A stretch of 64,000 nucleotides of DNA from Reyranella sp. (GCF_017305915.1 NZ_JAFKJN010000006.1:186001-250000), one strand, 5' to 3'. Positions 42,548 to 50,991 are shown, counted from the stretch's first letter. The notes: a model not told the origin generated them from the sequence alone. Program-made: numbers and translations.

Positions 42548-43318
42548 CTAGTGCGCGGTCCAGCCGCCGTCGACGACCAGGCCAGCGCCGGTCATGAAGC
42601 TCGCATCGTCCGACGCCAGGAACACGATGCCCTTGGCGATGTCCTCGGCCACGCCCAGCCGGCCGATCGGATGCAGGCCGAGCGTCGTCTTGCGCGCCTG
42701 CTCGGTGTCGTTGGTGCCGACCTGCTGGGCGCGCATCACGAAGGTCTTCTGGCCCATGTCGGTCTCGATCAGGCCGGGATGGATCGAGTTCACCCGGATG
42801 CCGTAGCCCTTGCGGCCGAACTCCAGCGCCGTCGACTTGGTGAACAGGGTCACGCCGCCTTTGGTCAGCGAATAGAGCGGGTCGAGCTGCGAGCCGACCA
42901 GGCCCGCGATCGAGGCCAGGTTGACGATGTTTCCCTTGGTCTTCTTGAGGTGCGGCAGCGCCGCCCGCGTGCCCAGCACCACGCCGGTCAGATTGACCGC
43001 GACCAGCTTGTGCCAGTCGTCGAGCGAAGCCTCCTCGACGCCCTTGCCGTTGAAGATGCCGGCGTTGTTGACCAGCACGTCGAGCTTGCCATGCGCCTTG
43101 ACCGTGGCGTCCAGGGCGGCGACCCAGCTCGCCTCCTGCGTGACGTCGAGATGGAGATAGGTCGCGCCGATCTCCCGGGCGTGCTTGGTGCCGACCTCGT
43201 CCAGCACGTCGCCGATCACTACCTTGGCGCCCGCTTCGACCATCCGTTTGGCCGTCGCGCCGCCGATGCCGCGCGCCGCGCCACTGAGAAATGCGACTTT
43301 ACCGTCGAGCCTGTTCAT
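42548..43318 (-). CDS. SDR family oxidoreductase
   Basis: Classical short-chain dehydrogenase of 256 residues with FLSGAARGIGGATA, VNNAGIFNGKG, catalytic Ser/Tyr/Lys (NLASIAGL ... LYSLTKGGV) and the C-terminal ASFMTGAGLVVDGGWTAH. The start at 43318 follows GGAAACGA. It is of the 3-alpha-hydroxysteroid/glucose-1-dehydrogenase-like type; the substrate is unknown. It follows the two acyl-CoA dehydrogenases on the same strand. Confidence 0.9.
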   Translation of the reverse strand: MNRLDGKVAFLSGAARGIGGATAKRMVEAGAKVVIGDVLDEVGTKHAREIGATYLHLDVTQEASWVAALDATVKAHGKLDVLVNNAGIFNGKGVEEASLDDWHKLVAVNLTGVVLGTRAALPHLKKTKGNIVNLASIAGLVGSQLDPLYSLTKGGVTLFTKSTALEFGRKGYGIRVNSIHPGLIETDMGQKTFVMRAQQVGTNDTEQARKTTLGLHPIGRLGVAEDIAKGIVFLASDDASFMTGAGLVVDGGWTAH

Positions 43319-43334
43319 TTCGTTTCCTCCACTT

Positions 43335-43421
43335 CGTCGTCTCGACCGAGGAGCGCAGCGACGAGTGGAGAGACCTTGTCTGCTTCCGACACGGCCCCTC
43401 GGCTGCGCTCGGGGCGACGGG
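43335..43421. repeat. Palindrome-like intergenic element (GTCGTCTCGACCG type)
   Basis: It begins CGTCGTCTCGACCG and carries GCGCAGCGACGAGTGGAGAG, with GGCTGCGCTCGGGGCGACGG at the other end giving imperfect pairing. The same CGTCGTCTCGACCG and AGTGGAGAGAC blocks recur at 63859-63930. It ends at the stop codon of the acyl-CoA dehydrogenase (43422) and so occupies the 3' end of that gene. Confidence 0.7.
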
Positions 43422-44645
43422 TTATTTCTTCCCGAGTTGGTTAAAAGGCACGTCCTTGTCGACGCGGACATCCGCCGGCAGGCCGAGCACCCGCTCGGCC
43501 ACGATGTTGCGCAGGATCTCGTCGGTGCCGCCGGCGATGCGGAAGCCGGCGCCGCCGATCCATTGCGCCTGGAAGCCGGCCGCCTGCGGCACGTCCTCCT
43601 TCATGATGCCGGCCGGGCCCATCAGCTCCATGGCGAAGGCGCCCATATCCTGCATCTTGGGCGCGGCGACGATCTTGATGATCGACGACTCAGGCCCCGG
43701 CGTCTGGCCCTTCGACAAAGCCGTGAGCGTGCGATAGCGCGTCAGCTTCAGGCCCTGCTGCTGGACGTACCAGTCGGCGATCTTGCCGCGGACCTGCTGG
43801 TTGCGGATCGCCGGCCCGTCGTCGAGATCGGTGTCGCGCGCCAGCTCCATCAGCTCGTCGACGTCGAGGCCCCCCGACGGCAGGCCAACGGCAAGTCGCT
43901 CGTTCATCAACGTGGTGAGCGCGGCCTTCCAGCCCTCGCCCACCTTGCCCAGCCGCTGGCTGTCGGGGATGCGCACGTCGGTGAAGAACACCTCGTTGAA
44001 GTTGGCGCCACCCGACATCTGCTTGATCGGCCGCACCTCGACGCCCGGCGTCTTCATCGACAGGAAGAACATCGTCAGGCCGGCGTGCTTGGGCACGTTC
44101 GGATCGGTGCGGGTGATGATGATGCCGAAGTCGGAGTAATGCGCGCCCGAGGTCCAGACCTTCTGGCCGTTGATCACCCAGCCCTCACCGTCGCGCTCGG
44201 CGCGGGTGCGGATGCCGGCGACGTCGGAGCCGGCGGCGGGCTCGGAGAAGAGCTGGCACCAGATTTCCTCGCCGTGCAGCGCGGGCTTCACGTAGCGCGC
44301 CAGGTGCTCAGGCGAGGCGTAGGCCATCATGGTCGGGATGCACATGCCGAGCCCGATGTCGAAGAAGCCCAGCGGCACCAGGTAGTTCGATTTCTCCTGC
44401 TGGTAGATCACCTGCAGGATCGGCGAGGCGCCGCGGCCGCCGAATTCCTTCGGCCAGGTCATGCGGGCATAGCCGGCGGCGGCCTCCTTGGCCTGCCACT
44501 CCCTGGCCTTCTCGAGCAGGTTGGGATCGTCGTTGCGGGCGCGGAAGCTCTGCCGATCGTCGCTCTTGCGCGTCGCGTTGGCGTCGAGCCAGGCGCGCAC
44601 TTCCTTGCGGAAGGCGGCTTCCTCGGGCGTGTCGTTGAAGTCCAT
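43422..44645 (-). CDS. Acyl-CoA dehydrogenase (larger subunit of a probable pair)
   Basis: FAD acyl-CoA dehydrogenase of 407 residues: QLFSEPAAGSDVAGIRTRAE, INGQKVWTSGAHYSDFGI, and RIAGGTDEILRNIVAER near the C-terminus. In the last motif, homodimer-forming relatives such as MCAD carry the catalytic Glu (YEGT); here the position reads AGGT. Adjacent, different acyl-CoA dehydrogenase genes of this kind often form alpha2beta2 enzymes acting on bulky CoA esters such as steroid side chains. The partner is the gene at 44725, separated by a half repeat. Confidence 0.88.
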   Translation of the reverse strand: MDFNDTPEEAAFRKEVRAWLDANATRKSDDRQSFRARNDDPNLLEKAREWQAKEAAAGYARMTWPKEFGGRGASPILQVIYQQEKSNYLVPLGFFDIGLGMCIPTMMAYASPEHLARYVKPALHGEEIWCQLFSEPAAGSDVAGIRTRAERDGEGWVINGQKVWTSGAHYSDFGIIITRTDPNVPKHAGLTMFFLSMKTPGVEVRPIKQMSGGANFNEVFFTDVRIPDSQRLGKVGEGWKAALTTLMNERLAVGLPSGGLDVDELMELARDTDLDDGPAIRNQQVRGKIADWYVQQQGLKLTRYRTLTALSKGQTPGPESSIIKIVAAPKMQDMGAFAMELMGPAGIMKEDVPQAAGFQAQWIGGAGFRIAGGTDEILRNIVAERVLGLPADVRVDKDVPFNQLGKK

Positions 44646-44664
44646 AAAGAGTCTCCATCCGTAG

Positions 44665-44721
44665 CCCCTCCCCCGTCTGCGGGGGAGGTGTCGGCGTCTT
44701 CGCCGACGGAGGGGTCATGGG
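44665..44721. repeat. Half copy of palindromic family B
   Basis: CCCCTCCCCCGTCTGCGGGG at the left, then GTGTCGGCGT/CGCCGACGGAGGGGTCATGG as in the other B copies; the mirrored right half is missing. It lies between the two acyl-CoA dehydrogenase genes, 3 bp from the stop of the upstream one (44725), and may reduce read-through or set the ratio of the two subunits. Confidence 0.75.
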
Positions 44722-44724
44722 TTG

Positions 44725-45825
44725 CTAGGCAGCGTTCTTCTGTTCGAGCCGGGTCACCAGCTTGTCCTTCCAGGCCATCGGCCCGCCGATCGACAAGGCC
44801 ATCACGCGCGCCCGCCGGTAATGGAACTGGGTGTCGGCCTCCCAGGTGAAGCCGATGCCGCCATGGGTCTGGATGTTCTCCTTCGAGGCGAAGTCGTAGG
44901 CGTCGGTCGCGGCAATGCGGGCCGCTGCGGCGGCCAGCGGCAGATCGGCGCCGCCGTCGGTCAGCATCATCGCGCCGTAATAGGCGTTGGAGCGCGCCAG
45001 CTCCAGTTTGACGTAGCAGTCGGCGAGCTTGTGCTTGATCGCCTGGTAGGAGCCGATGGCGCGGCCGAACGCCTGGCGCTGCAGGGCGTAGTCGCGCGCC
45101 ATCCACATCGCCGCCTCGGCGCCGCCGACCTGGGCGAAGGCGAAGTAGACCGCCGCCGCATCGTACAGCCGCTCGAGCAGGGTCCAGCCGTCGCCCTCGG
45201 CGCCCAGCAGCTCGGCCGACGCACCGTCGAAGGTCAGCTCGGCATGCTTGCGCGCCGGATCGACGGTCTCGACGCGCTTCTTGGCCACGCCCTTCTGGTT
45301 GAGGTCGACCAGCACCAGCCCGTTCTTCGCCAGCACCACGGCGAAGGTCGCCGCGTCGCCGTCGGCCACCGGCACCTTCTTGCCGTTGAGGAAGCCGCCG
45401 CCGTAAGTCGTCGCGACGTTGCGCGGCTTGGGCGGCTGCGCGCCTTCGGACACCGCGAGCGTGCCGATCGCCTTGCCTTCGGCGAGCAGCGGCAGCCACT
45501 TCTTCTTCTGCGCCTCCGAGCCCGCGAGCTTGATCGCCTCGGTTGCCAGCACGACGGACGTATCGAACGGCACCGGCGCGGCGGCGCGGCCGATCTCCTC
45601 GGCGACGACGCAGAGCTCGAGCGGCGACAGGCCGAGGCCGCCATAGGCCTCCGGGATGCCGACGCCCGGCACGCCCAGCTCGACGAGGCCCGTCCAGACC
45701 TCCTCGGCATAGGCTTCGGGGCCGTCGAGCACGCGGCGCACGACCTTGGTCGGGCATTTGTCGGTAAGGAACTTGCGGACCTGCTCCTTGAGGAGCTTCT
45801 GGTCGTCTGAGAAATCGAAGTTCAT
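44725..45825 (-). CDS. Acyl-CoA dehydrogenase (smaller subunit of a probable pair)
   Basis: A 366-residue acyl-CoA dehydrogenase-fold protein: DQKLLKEQVRKFLTDKCPTK, GIPEAYGGLGLSPLELCVVA, and ENIQTHGGIGFTWEADTQFH near the end. The short length and HGGIGFTWE motif are typical of the beta-type partner in heteromeric acyl-CoA dehydrogenases. It is transcribed first, followed by the 407-residue partner. It starts 30 bp from the divergent DOPA-dioxygenase-like gene. Confidence 0.87.
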   Translation of the reverse strand: MNFDFSDDQKLLKEQVRKFLTDKCPTKVVRRVLDGPEAYAEEVWTGLVELGVPGVGIPEAYGGLGLSPLELCVVAEEIGRAAAPVPFDTSVVLATEAIKLAGSEAQKKKWLPLLAEGKAIGTLAVSEGAQPPKPRNVATTYGGGFLNGKKVPVADGDAATFAVVLAKNGLVLVDLNQKGVAKKRVETVDPARKHAELTFDGASAELLGAEGDGWTLLERLYDAAAVYFAFAQVGGAEAAMWMARDYALQRQAFGRAIGSYQAIKHKLADCYVKLELARSNAYYGAMMLTDGGADLPLAAAAARIAATDAYDFASKENIQTHGGIGFTWEADTQFHYRRARVMALSIGGPMAWKDKLVTRLEQKNAA

Positions 45826-45855
45826 GATGCGGACAGGCTAGCATAGGGTTCAGGC

Positions 45856-46206
45856 ATGGAAACCCCGCAGATCAAAGACTGGCACGCCCACGTCTACTTC
45901 GATCCCGCCACGCGAGACGCCGCATGGGCGTTGCGCGAAAGGATCGAGAAGCAATTCGACATCGTGATGGGCCGCTTCCACGAGAAGCCGGTCGGCCCGC
46001 ACCCGATGTTCAGCTACCAGGTGACGGTGCGGAACGACCAGTTCGCACCGGTCGTGTCGTGGCTGACCCTGAACCACGGCGACCTCACCGTGTTCATCCA
46101 TCCCAACACCGGGCAGGATCTCGAGGACCATCGCGACCGCGCCGTCTGGATCGGGAAGTCGATGCCGCTGGTGCTGAGCCTGTTCACCGACCAAAAAAAG
46201 GACTGA
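45856..46206 (+). CDS. DOPA 4,5-dioxygenase family protein
   Basis: A 116-residue protein of the DOPA 4,5-dioxygenase-like family, small extradiol-type dioxygenases first known from fungal betalain synthesis. His-rich segments WHAHVYFDPATRD, VGPHPMFSYQVTV and LNHGDLTVFIHPNTG supply plausible metal ligands. Bacterial members are common but mostly without known substrate. It is followed 5 bp later by the CinA gene. Confidence 0.88.
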   Translation: METPQIKDWHAHVYFDPATRDAAWALRERIEKQFDIVMGRFHEKPVGPHPMFSYQVTVRNDQFAPVVSWLTLNHGDLTVFIHPNTGQDLEDHRDRAVWIGKSMPLVLSLFTDQKKD

Positions 46207-46211
46207 TCGAC

Positions 46212-46694
46212 ATGGATACTCTGCTGCCGCTCGCCAAACAGGTCGGCGAGAAGCTGAAGGCGCGCAAGGAGACGGTCGGCATCTCCGAATCGTCGGCGGG
46301 CGGGCTGATCTCCGCCGTGCTGCTCGCGGTGCCCGGCGCCTCGGCCTATTTCATGGGCGGCGCCGTGGTCTATACGCGCCCCGCAGGCGAGGCGTTCCTG
46401 ACCGCGACGCCGTCCAAGCGCGCCGGCATCCGGTCGTCGTCCGAGCCGTGGGCCACCCTCGCCGCCGAGCTGGTGCGCGAGCGGCTCAACACGACCTGGG
46501 GCCTGGCCGAGACCGGCGCGTCGGGCCCGACCGGCAACTCCTACGGCGATCCCGCCGGCCACACCTGCGTCGCCGTCGTCGGCCCCAAGGGCAAGATCGC
46601 CCGCACCTTGCGCACCGGCTCCAGCGACCGCGTCGCCAACATGCGCGCGTTCGCGGCCGAGGCGCTCAAGCTGCTGGATGAGCAGCTTTCCTGA
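46212..46694 (+). CDS. CinA-family protein (nicotinamide-nucleotide amidohydrolase domain)
   Basis: A 160-residue single-domain CinA C-terminal (PncC-like) protein: VGISESSAGGLISAVLLAVP and LAETGASGPTGNSYGDPAGH are the conserved blocks. PncC converts NMN to NaMN. Members differ in activity; this one has YFMGGAVVYTR where the family has GGxVxY. It starts 5 bp after the DOPA-dioxygenase-like gene, and the following YcxB-like frame begins inside its last codons. Confidence 0.87.
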   Translation: MDTLLPLAKQVGEKLKARKETVGISESSAGGLISAVLLAVPGASAYFMGGAVVYTRPAGEAFLTATPSKRAGIRSSSEPWATLAAELVRERLNTTWGLAETGASGPTGNSYGDPAGHTCVAVVGPKGKIARTLRTGSSDRVANMRAFAAEALKLLDEQLS

Positions 46695-47333
46695 CGCAGT
46701 GGCGGAGTCGATCGGCCCGGTGCGCTGGCGGCTCCAGGTGCCGCATCTTGGGCTTACCGACTACCGCAAGCTGCAGCGCCTCATGCTGCGCCAGTACGCG
46801 CGGCGCTCGCGCCGGACAATTATCGCCATCTGCGCCGCGATCGGCCTGGCGATGGGGTGCCCACGCTGGCGGCCGGCCACTGGAATGTCCGGGTAGGTGG
46901 CAACCTGGCCTTCGGCATCGGCCTCCACACACTCCTGATCGTCGAACACCACCGCATCCAATGGGCCTTGATTGCGCTCGCCCTCGCGGGCGCGGTCGTC
47001 ACATGGCTGTTCTTGGTCGCGAACTACAGGGTGCTGATGCGGCGCATCTACGACACGTCGCTCCGCACCACGCCACACTGGTCGCTCGAGATCGGCGAGA
47101 ACGGCCTGTACATGGTGCTGAACGAGATCACCGCGACGATCCCCTGGTTGGACGTCCTCAGCCTGCAGTCGAGCATGACCGCGAGCTTCCTCACCTTGAA
47201 AGGCTACTTCAAAGCGCTCGGAATCTCGCATGCGGGCTTCGCGACCGACGCCGACCGCGATGCCTGCCTCGCCTTTCTGAAAGCGAAGATTCCAGCGTCT
47301 TCACCGGTTGAAACTGAACGTCCAATGAACTAA
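46678..47333 (+). pseudogene. YcxB-like membrane protein, split by a one-base frameshift
   Basis: The first frame (46678-46896) encodes VRWRLQVPHLGLTDYRKLQR and the start of a transmembrane helix (RRTIIAICAAIGLAMG). The rest of the protein continues in another frame from about 46857: PTLAAGHWN, a second hydrophobic region, and the YcxB-type C-terminal domain (WSLEIGENGLYMVLNEITAT, then GYFKALGISHAGF). Adding one G to the GGGG run at 46854-46857 would join them as a ~210-residue protein. It could be a true mutation, a phase-variable G-run or a base-call error. Confidence 0.78.
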
Positions 47334-47352
47334 GTTCAGTTAGTTTAGTTCT
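47313..47352 (+). promoter_or_regulatory. Overlapping inverted repeats upstream of the toxin-antitoxin pair
   Basis: Two interleaved inverted repeats occur 10-49 bp before the antitoxin ATG: AACTGAAC (47313-47320) with GTTCAGTT (47335-47342), and GAACTAA (47328-47334) with TTAGTTC (47346-47352). This segment is unusually AT-rich for the window. Phd-type antitoxins bind palindromes in their own promoters, so these are good operator candidates. The first overlaps the end of the YcxB-like frame. Confidence 0.6.
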
Positions 47353-47361
47353 CCGGACGCC

Positions 47362-47607
47362 ATGAAACAGGTCAACATCCACGACGCCAAGACGAACCTC
47401 TCCAAGCTGGTCGACAAAGCGGCCAAAGGCGAGCCGTTTGTGATCGCCAAGGCTGGCAAGCCCTTGGTCAAGGTCGTCGCGTTGGACTCGCCATCGCACA
47501 GCGAGGTCCGCCGCCTGGGCTTCATGGCCAAGCAACTGAAAGTCCCGGATGACTTCGATCGGATGGGCGCGTCCGAAATTGCCCGGCTATTCGGCTCCGC
47601 CCCGTGA
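47362..47607 (+). CDS. Phd/YefM-family antitoxin
   Basis: An 81-residue prevent-host-death type antitoxin: MKQVNIHDAKTNLSKLVDKA is the N-terminal DNA-binding/dimerisation domain, followed by VIAKAGKPLVKVVAL. The C-terminal ~35 residues (FMAKQLKVPDDFDRMGASEI) should wrap the toxin. It overlaps the toxin start by four bases (GTGA). It probably represses its own promoter through the inverted repeats upstream. Confidence 0.93.
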   Translation: MKQVNIHDAKTNLSKLVDKAAKGEPFVIAKAGKPLVKVVALDSPSHSEVRRLGFMAKQLKVPDDFDRMGASEIARLFGSAP

Positions 47608-47990
47608 ACTTCCTGCTCGATACCCACGTCCTGTTGTGGGCGGCAGGACAGCCGGAAAAGCTTTCTCGCAGGACGCGAGGCTTGCTGAACGATCCGGCCA
47701 ACTCGCTTCTCTTCAGTGCCGTCAGCCTCTGGGAGATCGTCATCAAGCAGACGCTTGGCCGAGACGATTTCAACGTCGATCCGCGACAACTGAGGCGCGG
47801 ACTGCTCGACAACGACTACGGCGAGATTGCAATCACGAGCGCGCACGCGCTGGCGGTGGAAGGCTTGCCGCCACTGCATCGCGATCCCTTCGATCGAATG
47901 CTGCTGGCGCAGACGCATGTGGAAGGCTTCACGCTGCTGACCGCAGACGCCGCCGTCTTGCGCTATGCCGGTCTGGTACAGAAAGCCTAG
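47604..47990 (+). CDS. PIN-domain toxin, VapC type
   Basis: A 128-residue PIN-domain ribonuclease. Acidic residues for Mg binding are Asp6 (LLDTHVLLWA), Glu44 (SLWEIVIK), Asp94 (HRDPFDRML) and Asp115 (TADAAVL). It starts with GTG overlapping the antitoxin stop, the usual arrangement for making antitoxin in excess. VapC enzymes cleave tRNA or rRNA; the target here is unknown. It converges on the next gene with a 6-bp gap. Confidence 0.93.
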   Translation: MNFLLDTHVLLWAAGQPEKLSRRTRGLLNDPANSLLFSAVSLWEIVIKQTLGRDDFNVDPRQLRRGLLDNDYGEIAITSAHALAVEGLPPLHRDPFDRMLLAQTHVEGFTLLTADAAVLRYAGLVQKA

Positions 47991-47996
47991 ACCAGT

Positions 47997-48695
47997 CTAG
48001 CGCACCCGATACAGCCGCACCGTCCAGCTCTTGCCGGCGTCGCTGCACAGCGCGCCGTCGGTGCCGTCGCGGCAGGCGAGCGCGGGCGGTGCGTCGCTGC
48101 TGCCGGCGTCGCAGGTCGGCTTGGCGTCGAGGCGCAGCTCGCGCCCTTCCCAGCGCGCCTGCGCCTGGGCGTGGCAGAAGAAGACGTTCGGTTGGTCGGT
48201 GCGGGTGTAGAGGTAGCGGCCGCCGCCCTTGTCGTCGACGAAGCACCAAGTGGTGGTGCCGCGATGTCCGCCATACGCGAAGTTGTCGGTGCGCCAGCAG
48301 CCCTTGAGGAATGCGAGGCTGCCGTCCGGCCGCTCGGGCAACTGCAGCGGGATGCTGGCCGGCGGCCGCGCCGCCGAGGTCGTGAACGGCTCGTTGGGCC
48401 GCGGATAGGGCGACGGCCGGCTGGTCGAGGGCGCCGCCATCGACGGCCGCGGTGCGCTGTAGGTCGAAGGCGGGGCCGGGCTCGAATAGCCGCCGGGCGG
48501 GACCGGCGTGATCGAGGGCTGCGGCGCCTGGTTGGTGCCGTTGGGCCAGCTCGGCCCGGTGCCGGTGACGCCGCCCAAGCCGCTGCCGATCCCGGTCGAG
48601 CCGCCGATCGGGCCGCCCGGCGCCACACCCTGTGCAGCCGCCGAGGCGCTCGCAAGCGCGGCGAGGATAGCCGCTACAAGGGCGATCCTGGACAT
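47997..48695 (-). CDS. Secreted protein with Pro/Ser-rich linker, unknown function
   Basis: A 232-residue exported protein: signal peptide to about residue 21 (ALASASAAAQG), then a Gly/Pro/Ser/Thr-rich disordered stretch to about 115, and a C-terminal domain with several Cys and aromatic residues (LKGCWRTDNFAYGGH, TTTWCFVDD, NVFFCHAQAQARWEG). Disulfides and a periplasmic location are likely. A similar LKGCW motif occurs in other proteobacterial secreted proteins of unknown role. The next gene upstream encodes a secreted protease. Confidence 0.78.
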   Translation of the reverse strand: MSRIALVAAILAALASASAAAQGVAPGGPIGGSTGIGSGLGGVTGTGPSWPNGTNQAPQPSITPVPPGGYSSPAPPSTYSAPRPSMAAPSTSRPSPYPRPNEPFTTSAARPPASIPLQLPERPDGSLAFLKGCWRTDNFAYGGHRGTTTWCFVDDKGGGRYLYTRTDQPNVFFCHAQAQARWEGRELRLDAKPTCDAGSSDAPPALACRDGTDGALCSDAGKSWTVRLYRVR

Positions 48696-48750
48696 GCCTG
48701 GATATTTGGGTCGACGGCCCGAGCGTCAAGTCACGGCTGGGTGTTCGGCG

Positions 48751-50163
48751 TCACTTCCAGCATTCGACCTGCGTGCTGGCCGCCTCGGCGCGGGCGGCGC
48801 GCTCGGTCGCCGGCACTTCGCGCGCGGCAGGATCGGCGGGCTCGTAGGCGATGTTGTGCGCCTCGAGGAAGTTCACCAGCGTCGTCACCTTGATCGCGAA
48901 GTTCACGTTCTGGGGGATGTCGCCGGTGAGGCGCGCGATCGCGACAGCGTTGAGCTTGGACACCACCACGCCCATCAGGCGGCCGGCCTCGTCGACCGCC
49001 GGGCCGCCGCTGTTGCCGGGCTGCACCGCCGCCGAGATCTGGATGAAGCGCGAGTCGTCGCGCAGGCCGCTCAGCGCCGTGACGTTGCCCAGCGTGGTGT
49101 TGCCGGCCGACGACAGTGCATCGGCCAGCGGATAGCCGAACACCAGCACCGGCTCGGCCGGCTTGATCGGCGCGCCGACGCGCAGCTTGAGGAAGGTCTT
49201 GCTCTGGGTCTGCACGCGCAGCGCCGCGAGATCGTCGGCGCGGCTGGTCGCCACGACGCGCGCCTTGCCGAGGTCGCCGCCGTTCTTGCGCAGGCGCAGG
49301 TCGACGCAGCCGTTGACCACATGGAAGTTGGTGACGACGGTGTCGGGCGCGATGAAGAAGCCGGTGCCCGCGCCCACGGCTTTCGGCACGCCGCCGGGTC
49401 CATTGCCCTGGCCGCCGGCGGGTGCGCGCGAGGCCACCGCCTTCTCGAGCTGCGACCGCACCGTGTCCGACGGCAAGCCGTCGCCGCGCTCGCCGATGCT
49501 CTTCTGGAAGGCCGAGATCGCCATGTTGGTCTTGAGCCCGGCGACGCCGTTGATCGGCCCGGGGTCGTAGCCGAGCCGCGTCAGCAGCGACTGGATCGCG
49601 GTCACCAGCAGGCTGCCCGAGGCCCCGGGCAGCGTTGCGGCGTGGCCCGGCGGCAGAGGCGGCACGGCTGGGCTCGCCGCCGCGTACTGTTTCACGCAGT
49701 CGCGGGTCCGTTGCAGCGCAGCTTCGATGCCGTCGAGGCTGATCGTGAAGCGCTTCTGGTTGGCCGACACCGTGAACTGCTGGCCCGACTTCAGTTCGCC
49801 GAAGATCTCCGGCGCCACGCTGAAGCCCATCCCGCGCCCGTTGAAGGCACGGCCGGTCGCCGTGTAGCTCGTGCCGCCCACCTGCAGGGTCGCGGTGTAG
49901 CTCTCCTTCGCCGTAAGCCCCCAGTCCGGCGCCTCGGCACCCACCGTCCAGACACCGTGGGCGGTGTAGCCGACGCCGAGGCCGAAGCCCTGGCTTTGCA
50001 CGCGATAGAGCGTGCAATGGTCGAACGGACCCGCCGCGCCGCGCGTATAGGCCGTGACCTGCCAGGCGCCGACCTGGGTCGACGAGCCGGCGATGGGATC
50101 GGCCGCGGCGAGGCTCGGCAGCAGCCCCGCGCTGCACAGCACAGCCCACGCACCGACCTTCAT
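48751..50163 (-). CDS. Secreted trypsin-like serine protease with peptidoglycan-binding-like region
   Basis: A 470-residue exported protein. The signal peptide runs to about residue 21. Residues ~25-160 form an unassigned domain (QVTAYTRGAAGPFDHCTLYR). A peptidoglycan-binding-1-like helical repeat is at ~188-240 (QSLLTRLGYDPGPINGVAGL). The trypsin-like domain runs from ~265 to 440 with His281 (VVTNFHVVNG), Asp311 (RADDLAAL) and Ser385 (QPGNSGGPAV). It lacks a PDZ domain, unlike DegP. The layout suggests a periplasmic protease held at the cell wall. Confidence 0.88.
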   Translation of the reverse strand: MKVGAWAVLCSAGLLPSLAAADPIAGSSTQVGAWQVTAYTRGAAGPFDHCTLYRVQSQGFGLGVGYTAHGVWTVGAEAPDWGLTAKESYTATLQVGGTSYTATGRAFNGRGMGFSVAPEIFGELKSGQQFTVSANQKRFTISLDGIEAALQRTRDCVKQYAAASPAVPPLPPGHAATLPGASGSLLVTAIQSLLTRLGYDPGPINGVAGLKTNMAISAFQKSIGERGDGLPSDTVRSQLEKAVASRAPAGGQGNGPGGVPKAVGAGTGFFIAPDTVVTNFHVVNGCVDLRLRKNGGDLGKARVVATSRADDLAALRVQTQSKTFLKLRVGAPIKPAEPVLVFGYPLADALSSAGNTTLGNVTALSGLRDDSRFIQISAAVQPGNSGGPAVDEAGRLMGVVVSKLNAVAIARLTGDIPQNVNFAIKVTTLVNFLEAHNIAYEPADPAAREVPATERAARAEAASTQVECWK

Positions 50164-50190
50164 GCCACAACCTCCCCGGGGGGAAGATGG

Positions 50191-50991
50191 TCACATGCGG
50201 CGCGTCGGTCGTCCACCGGCGGTCATGCCGCCGTCGATCACCAGCTCCTGGCCGGTCATGTAGCTTGCAGCGTCAGTGCACAGGAACAGCACGCCGTTGG
50301 CGACGTCCTGCGCCTCGCCGACACGGGTCAGCGGCACGACGGCGGCGGCGCGCTCGCTCGGATCGATCGGCGCATTGCTGCGGTTGCCGGTGGCGCCGGT
50401 CGGGATCTTCTCCCAGATCGGCGTGGCGATGATGCCGGGATGCACGGAGTTGCAGCGGATGTTGTCCTCGGCGTGCTCGAGCGCCACCGACTTGGCGAGC
50501 AGCCGCACGCCGCCCTTGGTCGCCGAGTAGGCGGCAAGCCCCGGCGCGCCGCGCAGGCCCGCGATCGACGACATCAGCACGATCGAGCCGCCGCCCTGCT
50601 TCTTGAGCGCCGGGATCGCGTGCTTGATCGACAGGAAGACGCCGTCGAGGTTGATCGCCTGCTGCTTCTGCCAGTCGGCGAGCGTCATGGTGGCGATCGG
50701 CGCCATGATGCCGACTCCGGCATTGGCGACCATGATGTCGAGCCGGCCGAAGCGCTTCTCGGCCTCGGCGATCACGCCCGGCCACGCCGCCTCGTCGCGC
50801 ACATCATGGCGCAGGTAGTGCGCCTTGCCGCCCGCCTTGGCGATGCGGACGACGACCTCCTTGCCGCGCAGGTCGTCGATGTCGGTGATCAGGACCGACG
50901 CGCCCTCGCGCGCCAGCGTCTCGGAGCAGGCTTCGCCGATGCCGGAGGCACCGCCGGTGACGATCGCGCCTTTGCCGGCAAGGAGAGCCAT
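50191..50991 (-). CDS. SDR family oxidoreductase
   Basis: A 266-residue classical short-chain dehydrogenase: IVTGGASGIGEACS, VANAGVGIMAP, catalytic Ser/Tyr/Lys (LMSSIAGL ... AYSATKGGV) and ASYMTGQELVIDGGMTAG. Its ATG shares one base with the enoyl-CoA hydratase stop (TAATG), implying coupling. With the hydratase and the divergent 3-hydroxyacyl-CoA dehydrogenase it could take part in degrading an acyl-CoA. Confidence 0.9.
   Translation of the reverse strand: MALLAGKGAIVTGGASGIGEACSETLAREGASVLITDIDDLRGKEVVVRIAKAGGKAHYLRHDVRDEAAWPGVIAEAEKRFGRLDIMVANAGVGIMAPIATMTLADWQKQQAINLDGVFLSIKHAIPALKKQGGGSIVLMSSIAGLRGAPGLAAYSATKGGVRLLAKSVALEHAEDNIRCNSVHPGIIATPIWEKIPTGATGNRSNAPIDPSERAAAVVPLTRVGEAQDVANGVLFLCTDAASYMTGQELVIDGGMTAGGRPTRRM

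Noticed and set aside
47362..47990. Larger defence island around the toxin-antitoxin pair
   Set aside because: Neighbouring genes (CinA, YcxB-like, secreted protease) are not defence families, and no restriction, Abi, retron or CBASS component is present.
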